Source of the DNA: CBDAPE01 sp965198325
Lineage (GTDB): Bacteria; Pseudomonadota; Alphaproteobacteria; UBA828; JAPUJA01
Length of the DNA stretch: 64,000 bases
Direction of reading: 5' to 3'
NCBI GenBank assembly: GCA_965198325.1
Contig: CBDAPE010000017.1
Span: forward strand, 620,001-684,000
Part shown: piece after piece, positions 28,104 through 37,218 of the stretch
Layout of the letters: each line of letters begins with the position of its first letter
Numbering within the stretch: the stretch's first letter is position 1
Position numbers and translations under genes: made by a program
Notes under the pieces: generated by a model
Databases searched by the model: none
What the model was told of the DNA's origin: nothing
What the model saw: only the letters and a program-made list of their open reading frames with translations

Positions 28104-28484
28104 TCAGCGGGGCGGCAGGCCGTCGTCAAGGTGAAACCAGGGTAGCGCCTCGCCGACATAAACGTGGCGCGTCGGCGGGAACTTCGCCGGCTCGTCGAAA
28201 CATCCGATCAGGATGTGCCGCTCGCCCGGGTAGCGCTCCGCCTGGTAGGACAGCGGCGTGCCGCAATCCCGGCAGAAGCTCCGCCGGACCCCCGGCGAGG
28301 AGGCGTGGACCGCCGGCTCGCCGGCCGTGATCGTAAAGGTTTCCTCGGCGACTTCGACGAAGAGGGACACGGGTGCGCCCGAAGAACGCCTGCAATCGGC
28401 GCAATGGCAATAGATCACGTCGAGCGGCGGCGTGCTGATCGCGAAGTGAAGCGTTCCGCACCGGCAACCGCCCGCGGCGTTCAT
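28104..28484 (-). CDS. GFA-family (Mss4-fold) zinc protein
   Basis: 126 residues. Zinc-binding cysteines are in GGCRCGTL, YCHCADCRR and FCRDCGTP, the GFA pattern. The C-terminal PWFHLDDGLP matches the first family member at 9125-9523. The ATG overlaps the exonuclease III stop (ATGA), so it is translated from the xth transcript and leads into the racemase. Function within the family is mostly unproven. Confidence 0.85.
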   Translation of the reverse strand: MNAAGGCRCGTLHFAISTPPLDVIYCHCADCRRSSGAPVSLFVEVAEETFTITAGEPAVHASSPGVRRSFCRDCGTPLSYQAERYPGERHILIGCFDEPAKFPPTRHVYVGEALPWFHLDDGLPPR

Positions 28485-29257
28485 TCCTCGATCTCGCACC
28501 AGATCGGCGTATGGTCCGAGGCTTTTTCCTTGCCCCGGGACGCCTTGTCGATTCCGCAAGCCGCCAGCCGGTCCGCCGCCTGGGGGGTGAGCAGAAGGTG
28601 GTCGATGCGCAGGCCCTCGTCGCGCTGCCAGCGGCCCTTCTGGTAGTCCCAGAAGGTGTAGGCGCCGAGCTCGGCATGGAGCGCCCGGAAGGCGTCGGTC
28701 AGCCCCAGATTGACGATCGCCTGGAAGCGCTTGCGGGATTCCGTGCGGCACAGGGCGTCGTCCCGCCAGCCCGCGGGGTCGTAGACGTCGTCGTCGGTGG
28801 GGCAGACGTTGTAGTCGCCGCCGAACACGCCGACCTCCTCGTAAGCCAGCCTGCTCGCGATCTGGCCCCGGAGCCGCTCCATCCAGTCGAGCTTGTAGGG
28901 AAATTTCTCGCTGTCGACCGGGTTGCCGTTCGGAAGATAAATTGAGGCGACCCGCAGTGTTCCGCCGACGACCGCCTCGATATAGCGCGCCTGGGCCTCT
29001 TCGCCGTCACCGGGCAGGCCTTTTGTCACGTCCTCGAGCGGCCGCTTGCTCAGGATCGCGACGCCGTTGTAGGTCTTCTGGCCGCAGACCGCGACGGAAT
29101 AGCCCAGATCTTCGATTTCCAGCGCCGGAAAATTTTCCGCGACCGTCTTGATTTCCTGGAGCAAAGCGACGTCCGGCGCGGCGTCGCGCAGCCAGTCCAG
29201 GAGGTTGGGCAGGCGCGCCTTGACCGAATTGACGTTCCAGCTCGCGATTTTGATCAC
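28481..29257 (-). CDS. xth: Exodeoxyribonuclease III (AP endonuclease)
   Basis: 258 residues of the endonuclease/exonuclease/phosphatase fold. KIASWNVNSVKARLPNLLDWL, LLQEIK (metal Glu), GGDYNVCP and RIDHLLLTP are the conserved motifs; the catalytic His is in KASDHTPIW near the end. It cuts DNA 5' to abasic sites and trims 3' blocks in base excision repair. It begins the unit xth-GFA-racemase, downstream of erpA. Confidence 0.95.
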   Translation of the reverse strand: MIKIASWNVNSVKARLPNLLDWLRDAAPDVALLQEIKTVAENFPALEIEDLGYSVAVCGQKTYNGVAILSKRPLEDVTKGLPGDGEEAQARYIEAVVGGTLRVASIYLPNGNPVDSEKFPYKLDWMERLRGQIASRLAYEEVGVFGGDYNVCPTDDDVYDPAGWRDDALCRTESRKRFQAIVNLGLTDAFRALHAELGAYTFWDYQKGRWQRDEGLRIDHLLLTPQAADRLAACGIDKASRGKEKASDHTPIWCEIEE

Positions 29258-29277
29258 GGCGCCTCCCAGACGAGTGC

Positions 29278-29297
29278 GGCCCGCGTGAATGCGGGCC
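29278..29297. terminator. Hairpin between erpA and xth
   Basis: GGCCCGC and GCGGGCC form a perfect 7-bp stem with loop GTGAAT. It lies directly downstream of erpA on the minus strand. A T-rich stretch (TTCTTG) follows only on the plus strand, so termination for erpA is uncertain. Confidence 0.4.
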
Positions 29298-29329
29298 TTC
29301 TTGATAGCACAGGTTTCGGGGTTGGCGCT

Positions 29330-29695
29330 CTAGACGAGCGAGAAGGAATTGCCGCAGCCGCAGGACGAGGTCGCGTTGGGGTTCCTGATGGCGAATGCGG
29401 CGCCGACGAGGTCGTCGACGAAATCGATCTCCGAGCCCGCCAGGTAGTCGATCGAGACGTCGTCGATCACGACGATCGCGCCGGCCTTCTCGAACACCCG
29501 GTCTTCGGGATTGACCGCGTCGTCGAACGCGAAGCCGTACTGAAAGCCCGAGCAGCCGCCGCCCGAGACGGTCACGCGCAGCTTGACGTCCGGATTGTCT
29601 TCCTGGCCCATCAGGAAGGCGATCCGCTTCGCCGCGCTGTCGCTGATCAGAACCGCCGGGCTGTCGGAGGCCGGCGAATCGACCGCATCGGTCAT
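29330..29695 (-). CDS. erpA: Iron-sulfur cluster insertion protein ErpA
   Basis: 121-residue A-type Fe-S carrier. The three cluster cysteines are at 48 (GGGCSGFQYGF) and 112/114 (SSCGCGNSF). The pattern YGFAFDD and the near-C-terminal SCGCGNSF separate ErpA from IscA/SufA. It carries a 2Fe-2S or 4Fe-4S cluster to targets such as isoprenoid enzymes and respiratory complexes. It is divergent from the dGTPase-like gene (139 bases). The erpA-xth neighbourhood is common in alphaproteobacteria. Confidence 0.93.
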   Translation of the reverse strand: MTDAVDSPASDSPAVLISDSAAKRIAFLMGQEDNPDVKLRVTVSGGGCSGFQYGFAFDDAVNPEDRVFEKAGAIVVIDDVSIDYLAGSEIDFVDDLVGAAFAIRNPNATSSCGCGNSFSLV

Positions 29696-29834
29696 GTCAA
29701 GGCTCCCTCTTCGAGGCCGCGCATAGCATCGGTTTACCCGTAACCATTTAAGAATTCGCGCATGAAAGTCAATAACATGGTGCCCTCGCTAGACGGGCGT
29801 TGATTGCCTATCGGCGCGCTTGTAGGGTCGCCCG

Positions 29835-31007
29835 ATGATCGCTGCTTACGCGTGCAAGCCCGAGGAGAGCCGCGGCCGGCTTCATCCCGAGCCCGAGAGC
29901 CCGCCCCGGACGGTGTTTCAGCGCGATCGCGACCGCATCATCCATTGCGCCGCCTTCCGCCGGCTCGAATACAAGACCCAGGTGTTCGTCTATCACGAGG
30001 GCGATTACTACCGTACACGGCTCACCCACAGCCTCGAGGTCGCCCAGATCGCCCGTTCGGTCTGCCGGGAGCTCGCGCTCAACGAGGATCTGGCGGAGGC
30101 GCTGGCGCTGGCGCACGATCTGGGCCATCCGCCCTTCGGTCATGCGGGCGAGGATGCGCTCGCAGAGGCGCTCGCACCCTATGGCGGATTCGACCACAAC
30201 GCCCAAACCCTCCGGGTCCTGACCCGGCTCGAACAGCGCTATGCGGAGTTCGACGGACTCAACCTCACCTGGGAGGCGCTTGAAGGTGTGGTCAAGCACA
30301 ATGGCCCGCTGATCGGCTTCGACGGCGCGGGCACGCTGCCCTGGGCGATTGCCGAGTATGTTCGGACCCACGATCTCGAACTCGCCACCCAGCCGGGGCT
30401 GGAGGCCCAGATCGCGGCGCTGGCCGACGATATCGCCTACAACAACCACGATATCGACGATGGCCTGCGCGCCGGCCTGTTCACCATCGCCGATCTGGCG
30501 GACGTGCCCCTCGTCGGGCCGATCTTCCACGACGTCGCGCGCCAGTATCCAGATCTCGACGAGCAGCGCACGATCCACGAGGCGGTTCGCCGAATGATCG
30601 GCGTTATGGTCAAGGATCTGACCGCGGAGACCCGGGCGCGCCTGGCCGAGGCTAAGCCCGACAGCGCGGCCACGCTGCGCGGGCTGAATCGGCCGATGGC
30701 GGCATGCTCGGAAGAAATGAGCGCCAACGACCGGGCGCTCAAAGGCTTCCTGCACGAATTCATGTACCGCCACTACCGGGTGAACCGGATGAAAAGCAAG
30801 GCGCGCCGGGTGCTCACCGATCTTGTCTCGCTGTTCGTTCGCGAGCCCGAATGCCTGCCCACGGACTGGCGTGCGAAGACCGGCGAGGCGGGCCCCGAAA
30901 CCGACACGTCCGCCCGTGTCGTGGCCGACTACGTCGCCAGCATGACGGATCGCACGGCGCTCGAGGAACACGAGCGGATATTCAATATTTCGAATGAAAT
31001 TAGATGA
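29835..31007 (+). CDS. dgt: dGTPase-like HD-domain triphosphohydrolase
   Basis: 390 residues, type 2 bacterial dGTPase-like family. The HD metal site is seen in RLTHSLEVAQIAR and ALAHDLGHPPFGHAGED, with the later conserved DDIAYNNHDIDDGL. It hydrolyses dNTPs to nucleoside and tripolyphosphate, controlling the nucleotide pool. FQRDRDRIIHCAAFRRLEYKTQV region near the start matches the family opening and supports ATG 29835. Its stop overlaps the argS ATG. Confidence 0.93.
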   Translation: MIAAYACKPEESRGRLHPEPESPPRTVFQRDRDRIIHCAAFRRLEYKTQVFVYHEGDYYRTRLTHSLEVAQIARSVCRELALNEDLAEALALAHDLGHPPFGHAGEDALAEALAPYGGFDHNAQTLRVLTRLEQRYAEFDGLNLTWEALEGVVKHNGPLIGFDGAGTLPWAIAEYVRTHDLELATQPGLEAQIAALADDIAYNNHDIDDGLRAGLFTIADLADVPLVGPIFHDVARQYPDLDEQRTIHEAVRRMIGVMVKDLTAETRARLAEAKPDSAATLRGLNRPMAACSEEMSANDRALKGFLHEFMYRHYRVNRMKSKARRVLTDLVSLFVREPECLPTDWRAKTGEAGPETDTSARVVADYVASMTDRTALEEHERIFNISNEIR

Positions 31008-32758
31008 ACGTTTTTAATTACTTCAGAGACATCATTGTCTCCGAACTCGAAGCGCTTTCAAAGGCCGGATCGCTCCCGGCCGGGCTCGATTGCGCACGTG
31101 TCTCCGTGGAACCGCCGCGGGATCCCGCCCATGGCGATCTGGCAACCAACGCCACCATGGTGCTGGCCAAGCCCGCGGGCATGAAGCCCCGCGACATCGC
31201 CGTCCTGCTCGAACCGGCGCTGGCCGCCCATGACGCCGTGGCGGCGGTCGAGATCGCCGGGCCGGGATTCGTGAACTTGCGCCTCGCGGATGAGTTCTGG
31301 TGGGCCCGGGTGCCCGAGATCCTGGCGGCGGGCGGCGATTACGGGCGCTCCGGGATCGGCGCGGACCGGGCGGTCAACGTCGAATACGTTTCCGCCAACC
31401 CCACCGGGCCGCTTCATGTGGGTCACGGGCGGGGTACGGTGTTCGGCGACGCCCTGGCCGCGCTGCTCGAATTCGCGGGCTTCGCGGTGACACGGGAGTA
31501 CTACATCAACGATGCCGGCGTGCAGGTCGATCAGCTCGCACGCTCGGTCCATCTGCGCTACCGCGAGGCGCTGGGCGAGGCGGTTGGCAAGATTCCCGAG
31601 GGGCTCTATCCAGGCGATTATCTTAAGCCCGTGGGCCGGGCGCTGGCAGAGACTCACGGCGACGCCTGGCGGGCTGCTCCCGAGGCCGAATGGCTGGCCC
31701 CGTTCCGAGGTTTCGCGATCGAGGCGATGATGGACCTGATTCGCCAGGATCTCACGGCGCTCGGCGTCCAGCAGGCGGTCTTCACGTCCGAGCGGGCTCT
31801 GACGGACGAGGGCAAGGTCGAGGCGGCGCTCGCCCGGCTCGAGGAGAAGGGCCTGCTCTACAGCGGCACCCTGGAGGCTCCCAAGGGCAAGGAGCCCGAG
31901 GACTGGGAGCCCCGCGAGCAGACGCTTTTCCGCTCGACCGGCTTCGGCGACGACGTCGACCGGCCGATCCGGAAATCCGACGGCAGCTGGACCTATTTCG
32001 CAACCGACATCGCCTATCACCTGGACAAGTTCGAGCGCGGCTTTGACAGCATGATCGACGTCTGGGGCGCCGATCACGGTGGCCATATCAAGCGAATGAA
32101 GGCGGCGCTGGCGGCGCTTACGGACGAACAGGCGGAGCTCGATATCAAGCTCTGCCAGATGGTCAAGCTTACCGAACGGGGCGAGCCCGTGCGCATGTCG
32201 AAGCGCACGGGCAGGTTCGTCACGCTTCGCGAGGTGGTCGATGCCGTGGGCAAGGACGTCGTGCGGTTCATCATGCTGACGCGCAAGAACGATGCGCCGC
32301 TCGAATTCGATCTTGTCAAGGTGACCGAGCAGTCCAAGGACAACCCGGTGTTCTACGTCCAATACGCTCACGCCCGGGTGTGCTCGGCCATGCGCATGAC
32401 GGCGGCCGAGATGCCCGATCTGGACGTATCGGCGCCCGCGCTTGGGGCTGCCGACGTCAGCGCCTTGACCGATCCGTTCGAGATTGGTTTGATTCGGATC
32501 GTGACCGAGTGGCCGCGAACCGTAGAGAGCGCCGCTCTGGCCCACGAACCGCATCGCGTGGCGTTTTATCTCTACGATCTGGCATCGGCATTTCATCTGT
32601 TGTGGACAAAAGGCAAGGAAGATCCCGCGTTACGCTTCATCCTGACGGACGATGCACGCACCACGGCCGCACGTCTGGCCCTGATCCAGTGCGCCGCGCT
32701 CGTGATCGCCGCGGGCCTGCGAATTTTCGGCGTGGAGCCGGTTGAGGAGATGCGCTGA
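31004..32758 (+). CDS. argS: Arginyl-tRNA synthetase
   Basis: 584 residues, class I synthetase. HIGH motif in NPTGPLHVGHGRG (near 134-146), a KMSKS-like MSKRTGRF near 400, and the ArgRS-specific N-terminal Add-1 domain at the start. The C-terminal helical anticodon domain (YVQYAHARVCSAMR onward) is complete. Translation is coupled to the gene before by ATGA and to the SPOR gene after by TGATG. Confidence 0.96.
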   Translation: MNVFNYFRDIIVSELEALSKAGSLPAGLDCARVSVEPPRDPAHGDLATNATMVLAKPAGMKPRDIAVLLEPALAAHDAVAAVEIAGPGFVNLRLADEFWWARVPEILAAGGDYGRSGIGADRAVNVEYVSANPTGPLHVGHGRGTVFGDALAALLEFAGFAVTREYYINDAGVQVDQLARSVHLRYREALGEAVGKIPEGLYPGDYLKPVGRALAETHGDAWRAAPEAEWLAPFRGFAIEAMMDLIRQDLTALGVQQAVFTSERALTDEGKVEAALARLEEKGLLYSGTLEAPKGKEPEDWEPREQTLFRSTGFGDDVDRPIRKSDGSWTYFATDIAYHLDKFERGFDSMIDVWGADHGGHIKRMKAALAALTDEQAELDIKLCQMVKLTERGEPVRMSKRTGRFVTLREVVDAVGKDVVRFIMLTRKNDAPLEFDLVKVTEQSKDNPVFYVQYAHARVCSAMRMTAAEMPDLDVSAPALGAADVSALTDPFEIGLIRIVTEWPRTVESAALAHEPHRVAFYLYDLASAFHLLWTKGKEDPALRFILTDDARTTAARLALIQCAALVIAAGLRIFGVEPVEEMR

Positions 32759-33600
32759 TGACGGACGAGCGAACCGAATATGAGGTCGTCGAGCGGGACC
32801 GGGGACCGCCTCCGCTGCCGCGCCGGCGGAAGAAATCTCCGGCGCGCTGGCTTTTGCCGGGGCTTCTGCTCTCGGCGGTGATCGTCGGCGTGGTCGTCTG
32901 GATCGTCGTTGCCGGCGGGGGCGACGACGCGGAGGGGCCGGTGCCCCTGATCACCGCGGAGGAGGGGCCCGACAAGATTGCACCAGAGGATCCCGGCGGC
33001 ATGGACGTACCCGATCAGGACAAGACGGTCTACGACGCGATGACAGGCGAAGAGGCCGCCGAGGAACCCGAGCATCTTCTGCCTCCGGCGGAGGAGCCTG
33101 CCCCGGAGGGCCCGGTGGCGGAGGCGCTTGAGGCTGAACCGATCGACAATATGGTCGGGTCCCCGGCGGAGTCTGCGGCCGCAACGGACTCGGCCCTGGA
33201 TGCACCGATGGAGCAGCCGGCCGGCGAGGCGGTGCCCGTCCCGCCCGCCGAGACGATGCCCGAAGCCGAACGTGCCGCGCCCGAGCCGACACCCGAACCG
33301 GCGACCCCGGCCGTTGAGCCTGCCCTGGCCGTGGCGAGCGCGCCCGGTGGCGATTATCTGGTTCAGATCGGCTCGTTCCGCAGCGCTGAGACCGCCGCGC
33401 AGGAAGGTGTGCGGCTATCGGCGCTGCATAACGACCTACTGGGCGCGCTCGAAGTCTCCGTCCAGCGCGCCGATCTGGGAGCCGACAAGGGTGTGTACTA
33501 CCGCACCCGGGTGGGCGCGTTCGCCTCGCGCACGCAAGCCGACACCCTGTGCGATGCGCTTAAGGACCGCAAACAGGATTGTCTCGTCGTCAAGCAGTGA
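32758..33600 (+). CDS. SPOR-domain inner-membrane protein
   Basis: 280 residues. A basic cytosolic N-terminus, one membrane segment (WLLPGLLLSAVIVGVVVWIV, about 37-56), a long Pro/Glu/Ala-rich periplasmic linker, and a C-terminal SPOR domain (about 197-280: DYLVQIGSFRSAETAAQEG to the end). SPOR domains bind denuded glycan strands at the division septum, so this is a cell-division protein of FtsN/DedD type. Position between argS and nagZ is typical of alphaproteobacteria. Confidence 0.88.
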   Translation: MTDERTEYEVVERDRGPPPLPRRRKKSPARWLLPGLLLSAVIVGVVVWIVVAGGGDDAEGPVPLITAEEGPDKIAPEDPGGMDVPDQDKTVYDAMTGEEAAEEPEHLLPPAEEPAPEGPVAEALEAEPIDNMVGSPAESAAATDSALDAPMEQPAGEAVPVPPAETMPEAERAAPEPTPEPATPAVEPALAVASAPGGDYLVQIGSFRSAETAAQEGVRLSALHNDLLGALEVSVQRADLGADKGVYYRTRVGAFASRTQADTLCDALKDRKQDCLVVKQ

Positions 33601-33634
33601 GCGGCAAACGGATTAACGTCGCGGCTTGCTTTCC

Positions 33635-34657
33635 ATGAATGCGCCCCGGGCCGCGATTTTCGGTTGTGCCGGTCCCGTGCTCGGGGACGACGAGGCGGCG
33701 TTTTTCCAGAAGACCGAACCCCTGGGTTTCATCCTGTTCGCACGGAACTGCGTCGAGCCCGGGCAGCTGCGCACCCTGATCCACGCTCTGCGAGACGCCA
33801 TCGGCCGGCCGGACGCGCCGGTGCTGATCGACCAGGAAGGCGGCCGGGTTGCCCGGCTGGGCCCGCCCCATTGGCGCGCGACCCCGGCCGCGGGCCACCT
33901 CGCCCGGCTCTGGTCGCACGACCGCGAAGCGGCGCGCCGGGCGGTCTGGCTCAACGCCCGCTTGACCGCCGACGAGTTGGCTGCGCTCGGCATCTCGGTC
34001 GACTGCGCGCCGGTGCTCGACGTGCTGGGATCCGGTAGCCACGCGATTATCGGCGATCGGGCGTATGGCGATCGGCCCGAGCCCGTCATCGCGCTCGGGC
34101 TCGCGGCGGCGGAGGGGCTCCTCGCCGGCGGCATTTGCCCGGTGATCAAGCATATCCCCGGCCATGGCCGCGGCCGCGCCGACAGCCATCACGCGCTGCA
34201 GGTGGTCGGCGCCCCGGCGGCCGCACTTGAGGCGGTCGATTTCGCGCCCTTTGCCGCCCTTGCCGGCATGCCGTTCGCCATGACCGCCCACATCACCTAC
34301 AGCGCGTTCGGCGCCGCCCGGCCTGCGACCTTTTCGGCCAGCGTGATCGACGGGGTCGTCCGGGGTCGAATCGGCTTTTCGGGCGTGCTGATGTCCGACG
34401 ATCTCTCGATGGCCGCGCTCGGCGGCTCGCTCGCGAGCCGGGCGGATCGGGCGCTGGCGGCGGGTTGCGATCTGGTCCTTCACTGCAACGGCCGGCGCGA
34501 AGAGATGATCGAGGTGGCGGGGGCCGTCGGCCGTCTCGCGGGCGACCCACGGGCCCGTACCGCGGCGGCCCTCGCGCGCGCCGGAGCAGTGGCGCCGATC
34601 GATCGTGCAGCGCTGCTGGCCGAGCTCGACGCCCTGCTACCGGCCGGCGGCCGGTAA
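33635..34657 (+). CDS. nagZ: Beta-N-acetylhexosaminidase (GH3)
   Basis: 340 residues, GH3 NagZ. The sugar-binding and catalytic loop is KHIPGHGRGRADSHH near 174-188, with the Asp-His dyad, and the nucleophile Asp is in LMSDDLSM near 255. LIDQEGGRVARL near 68-79 is also family-typical. It removes GlcNAc from anhydromuropeptides in the cytoplasm during wall recycling. ATG 33635 is preferred over TTG 33626. Confidence 0.93.
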   Translation: MNAPRAAIFGCAGPVLGDDEAAFFQKTEPLGFILFARNCVEPGQLRTLIHALRDAIGRPDAPVLIDQEGGRVARLGPPHWRATPAAGHLARLWSHDREAARRAVWLNARLTADELAALGISVDCAPVLDVLGSGSHAIIGDRAYGDRPEPVIALGLAAAEGLLAGGICPVIKHIPGHGRGRADSHHALQVVGAPAAALEAVDFAPFAALAGMPFAMTAHITYSAFGAARPATFSASVIDGVVRGRIGFSGVLMSDDLSMAALGGSLASRADRALAAGCDLVLHCNGRREEMIEVAGAVGRLAGDPRARTAAALARAGAVAPIDRAALLAELDALLPAGGR

Positions 34658-34661
34658 CCAG

Positions 34662-34832
34662 ATGGATTTCGAATCCATCCTCTATACCGCCTCGGTCTGG
34701 GTCATCCCGGTGCTGCTCGCGATCACGCTCCACGAGGCGGCTCACGGCTGGGTCGCCAATCGGCTGGGCGACGATACGGCGGCGAAGCTGGGCCGGGTGA
34801 GCGTCAACCCGCTCCGCCACCCACCCAAGTAA
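34662..34832 (+). pseudogene. Site-2 protease (M50), N-terminal fragment
   Basis: The first ~54 codons of a membrane zinc protease: IPVLLAITLHEAAHGWVANRLGD holds the HExxH zinc site (His24, Glu25, His28) inside the first transmembrane helix, followed by GRVSVNPLRH. The normal next segment (DPFGTVLLP type) is replaced by PPK and a stop at the mobile-DNA junction. The C-terminal end of the same family lies at 39775-39960. The middle, with the third zinc ligand, is absent, so activity is lost. Confidence 0.8.
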
Positions 34833-34843
34833 TTTATATTACT
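34828..34843. repeat. AT-rich palindrome at the left junction
   Basis: AGTAAT-TTAT-ATTACT, a perfect 6-bp inverted repeat exactly where the protease frame ends and base composition turns AT-rich. It may be a remnant of the attachment core or just element-end sequence. Confidence 0.5.
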
Positions 34844-34921
34844 GCGTATTTTCAGTATTACGGCCCTGATTTCTCGTTAAATTTCAGGCGGTTGCCGGAA
34901 GCGCCGTGACCAGCCTGGATG

Positions 34922-34976
34922 CCGAGAGACGTATCGGTGCGGCTCAGCTTGCCGTAACCGGGCGAACGTCTCTCGG
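34922..34976. repeat. 11-bp inverted repeat near the recombinase end
   Basis: CCGAGAGACGT at 34922-34932 is the exact reverse complement of ACGTCTCTCGG at 34966-34976, with 33 bases between. It lies in the 244-base non-coding tail downstream of the recombinase and could be a recombinase or structural site. Confidence 0.6.
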
Positions 34977-35022
34977 GACCCTTTTGGTGGTACGGGTTTT
35001 TAGCGCCGTGTCGGAATGGACA

Positions 35023-35047
35023 ACGCGCATGCCAGAGGCCTGCGCGT
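35023..35047. repeat. Hairpin 30 bases beyond the recombinase stop
   Basis: ACGCGCATGCC and GGCCTGCGCGT pair with one mismatch around a 3-base loop. It follows the recombinase on the minus strand. There is no U-tract, so it may be an RNA 3' structure or part of an attachment site. Confidence 0.5.
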
Positions 35048-35076
35048 GTCATCGGTATTGGCTTGAGCGTTGACTG

Positions 35077-36831
35077 TTACCGGGCTGCGGCAAAACCGAG
35101 AAGCACGCGTTGAGCCTGCCATTCGAGGGGAAGCCGAGTATCGTTCATGAGGCGGTTGGCCGTCAACTCGATCGGCTGGCGGCCTTCGACAATTGCGGTG
35201 ACGATGTCCGGCGCCAGGTAGGTGAGTCGCAGTAGCCGGGTGGCATAAGAGGGAACCACGTCCTCGGCGTCCGCGATCCGGTGCATGGTCAGATTGGGGT
35301 TACGGTCGAGTTTCTCGCGGATGGCGAATGCCCGGAGCAGGAGCCTGATGAGAGAATGATCGGCGTTGGCCTCCTGCGCCGCGCCCTGGACGACAAGGCG
35401 GATGCCCGTCCCTGCGCGTTTGAGTGCCGTGGGAATTTCAAGGATGATGAGGCGCCCGGCGGTTTGGCCTGTACCAGATTGTGGTGGCACCGTTTCGCCG
35501 GGCTCGAGGAGGATTGTTTCGACGATCGCTTCCTGGTCAACTTCGATGATGACGCTATCCGCCCTGACGACGATCCTGCCGACGAAGGCGTTGAGGTAGG
35601 CCGTTGTCTCTTTCGGTGAGAGCTCCGGCCACCGTTCGGCGAGCATCCCGGCACTCGTGATCAGCGCCACCTGCGCCGAAGCATCTTCCGGGCCGCCTTC
35701 GACAGCCTCGCTCAATGCGGCAGGGTCGGACAGCCAGGCGCGAATGCGGGCCAGAACCAGGCTCTCGAGATCGGCGGCGGGGATGCGCCATCCCTTGCGG
35801 CCGGGCTGCCTGCCTTCGACGATGAGATGGCGCGACACATAATATCGGTAGCGCCGGCCTTGCTTGACGGCGTGGCTGGTGGGCGAAAGCCGCTCGCCCC
35901 GCTCGTCGATCAGAAGCCCCGTCAGCAGGCTCGGTTGGCTGACGGTTCCTCGACGTTCACCGCTGATATTGTCAGCAAGGATCGCCTGAACCCGGTCCCA
36001 GGAATCCCGCTCGACGATCGCGTCGTGTTCCCCCGGATAGGATTTGTCCTTGTGGACGATTTCACCGAGGTAGATGCGGTTCCGCAGGAGGTGATACAGG
36101 GCGCCGCGGTTGATGGGCCTGCCGCCGGTGACCCGGCCGTCGCGCATGATCCGCCGCTTGCTGGTGATGCCTTCGGTTTCAAGCCGGTGGCGCAGCTCGC
36201 GTACGGACTTGAGCCGCCCGTAGAGACGGAAGATGTGGCGGACGGTCTCGGCTTCGGCCTCGTTGACCACAAGCTTGCGGTCCCTGACATCGTATCCGAG
36301 CGGTGGATTGCCCCCCATCCACATGCCCTTCTTCTTGGACGCGGCGATCTTGTCGCGGATCCGCTCGCCGGTGACCTCGCGCTCGAACTGCGCGAATGAG
36401 AGAAGCACGTTCAGAGTGAGGCGTCCCATCGATGTGGTGGTGTTGAACTGCTGCGTGACCGAGACGAACGAGACCTCTCGACGGTCGAATATCTCCACGA
36501 TCCTGGCAAAATCGGTCAGCGCCCGGGTCAGGCGGTCGACCTTGTAGACGACGATCACGTCGATCCCGCCGTTCTCGATATCCTGAAGAAGCCGCTGCAC
36601 GGCGGGCCGCTCCATGGTACCGCCCGAGAACCCGCCGTCATCGTAACAGGTTGGAAGGGCGATCCATCCCTCGTGCTTCTGGCTGGCGATATACGCCTCG
36701 CAAGCCTCGCGCTGGGCGTGGAGCGAGTTGAAGTCCTGTTCGAGACCCTCCTCGGAAGATTTGCGGGTGTAGATGGCGCACCGGACGATGGGCGGACGCC
36801 TGGCAGCTCGAGAAGACAGTCGTTCAGGCAT
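35077..36831 (-). CDS. Large serine recombinase
   Basis: 584 residues. The resolvase domain (about 15-165) has the nucleophile Ser25 in IYTRKSSEEG, plus FSGGTMERPAVQRLL, KVDRLTRAL and FAQFEREVTGERIRDKI. The Recombinase domain (about 185-290) follows (GNPPLGYDV to the LRNRIYLGEI region). The zinc-ribbon position (LLTGLLIDERGERLSPTSH) lacks the cysteines, as in this subgroup. The C-terminus ends with an HTH-like tail (MHRIADAEDVVPSYATRLLRL). It would integrate or excise DNA by a serine-linked double-strand exchange. Its ATG overlaps the DUF2924 stop by eight bases, the usual pairing. It appears intact. Confidence 0.9.
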   Translation of the reverse strand: MPERLSSRAARRPPIVRCAIYTRKSSEEGLEQDFNSLHAQREACEAYIASQKHEGWIALPTCYDDGGFSGGTMERPAVQRLLQDIENGGIDVIVVYKVDRLTRALTDFARIVEIFDRREVSFVSVTQQFNTTTSMGRLTLNVLLSFAQFEREVTGERIRDKIAASKKKGMWMGGNPPLGYDVRDRKLVVNEAEAETVRHIFRLYGRLKSVRELRHRLETEGITSKRRIMRDGRVTGGRPINRGALYHLLRNRIYLGEIVHKDKSYPGEHDAIVERDSWDRVQAILADNISGERRGTVSQPSLLTGLLIDERGERLSPTSHAVKQGRRYRYYVSRHLIVEGRQPGRKGWRIPAADLESLVLARIRAWLSDPAALSEAVEGGPEDASAQVALITSAGMLAERWPELSPKETTAYLNAFVGRIVVRADSVIIEVDQEAIVETILLEPGETVPPQSGTGQTAGRLIILEIPTALKRAGTGIRLVVQGAAQEANADHSLIRLLLRAFAIREKLDRNPNLTMHRIADAEDVVPSYATRLLRLTYLAPDIVTAIVEGRQPIELTANRLMNDTRLPLEWQAQRVLLGFAAAR

Positions 36832-37218
36832 GGTTCACCTCGTGTGCCGTCTCGCTCGATGCCCGCAGGCCGAAGAAGCGGGGGCCCGACCAGTGGGCGC
36901 CCGTGATCTGCCTGGCGACCGCCGTGAGCGAGGGGTGCGTGCGGCCACCATATTCGAAGCCATCCTCGGTCACGGTCACCACATGGATCTTACCCCGCTA
37001 TTCCCGCACCAGCCTTGCCCCGGGCCGCAGTTTGGGGCCGGTGTCCGGCGCTGCACGGCCGGTCTCGGCGAACCCCTTGGCCATCTTCCGAAGCCGCCGC
37101 CGGGTGGCGTTGGATAAGCCACCATGGGCATCTTCCTGGATGCGGTAGGCGATGCCCCGCACGAGAAGATCGCGGCTGAGACGGCGTGGTGGCGGCGTTC
37201 GATACCAACGCCGCCAGG
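36824..37218 (-). pseudogene. DUF2924 protein, truncated by IS21 and with an amber codon
   Basis: DUF2924 proteins regularly precede this recombinase type; function is unknown. The C-terminal part is readable: RRLSRDLLVRGIAYRIQED, then GARLVRE, an in-frame TAG at 36998-37000 where tryptophan is expected, then KIHVVTVTEDGFEY, ARQITGAHWSGPRFFGL and the stop at 36824. The 5' part is missing because the IS21 terminus at 37219 directly joins the frame (WRRWYRTPPP). No continuation is found on the other side of the IS. Confidence 0.78.

Noticed and set aside
34858..35052. 64-codon minus-strand frame beyond the recombinase
   Set aside because: No ribosome-binding site; it spans the inverted repeats and looks like non-coding element-end sequence.
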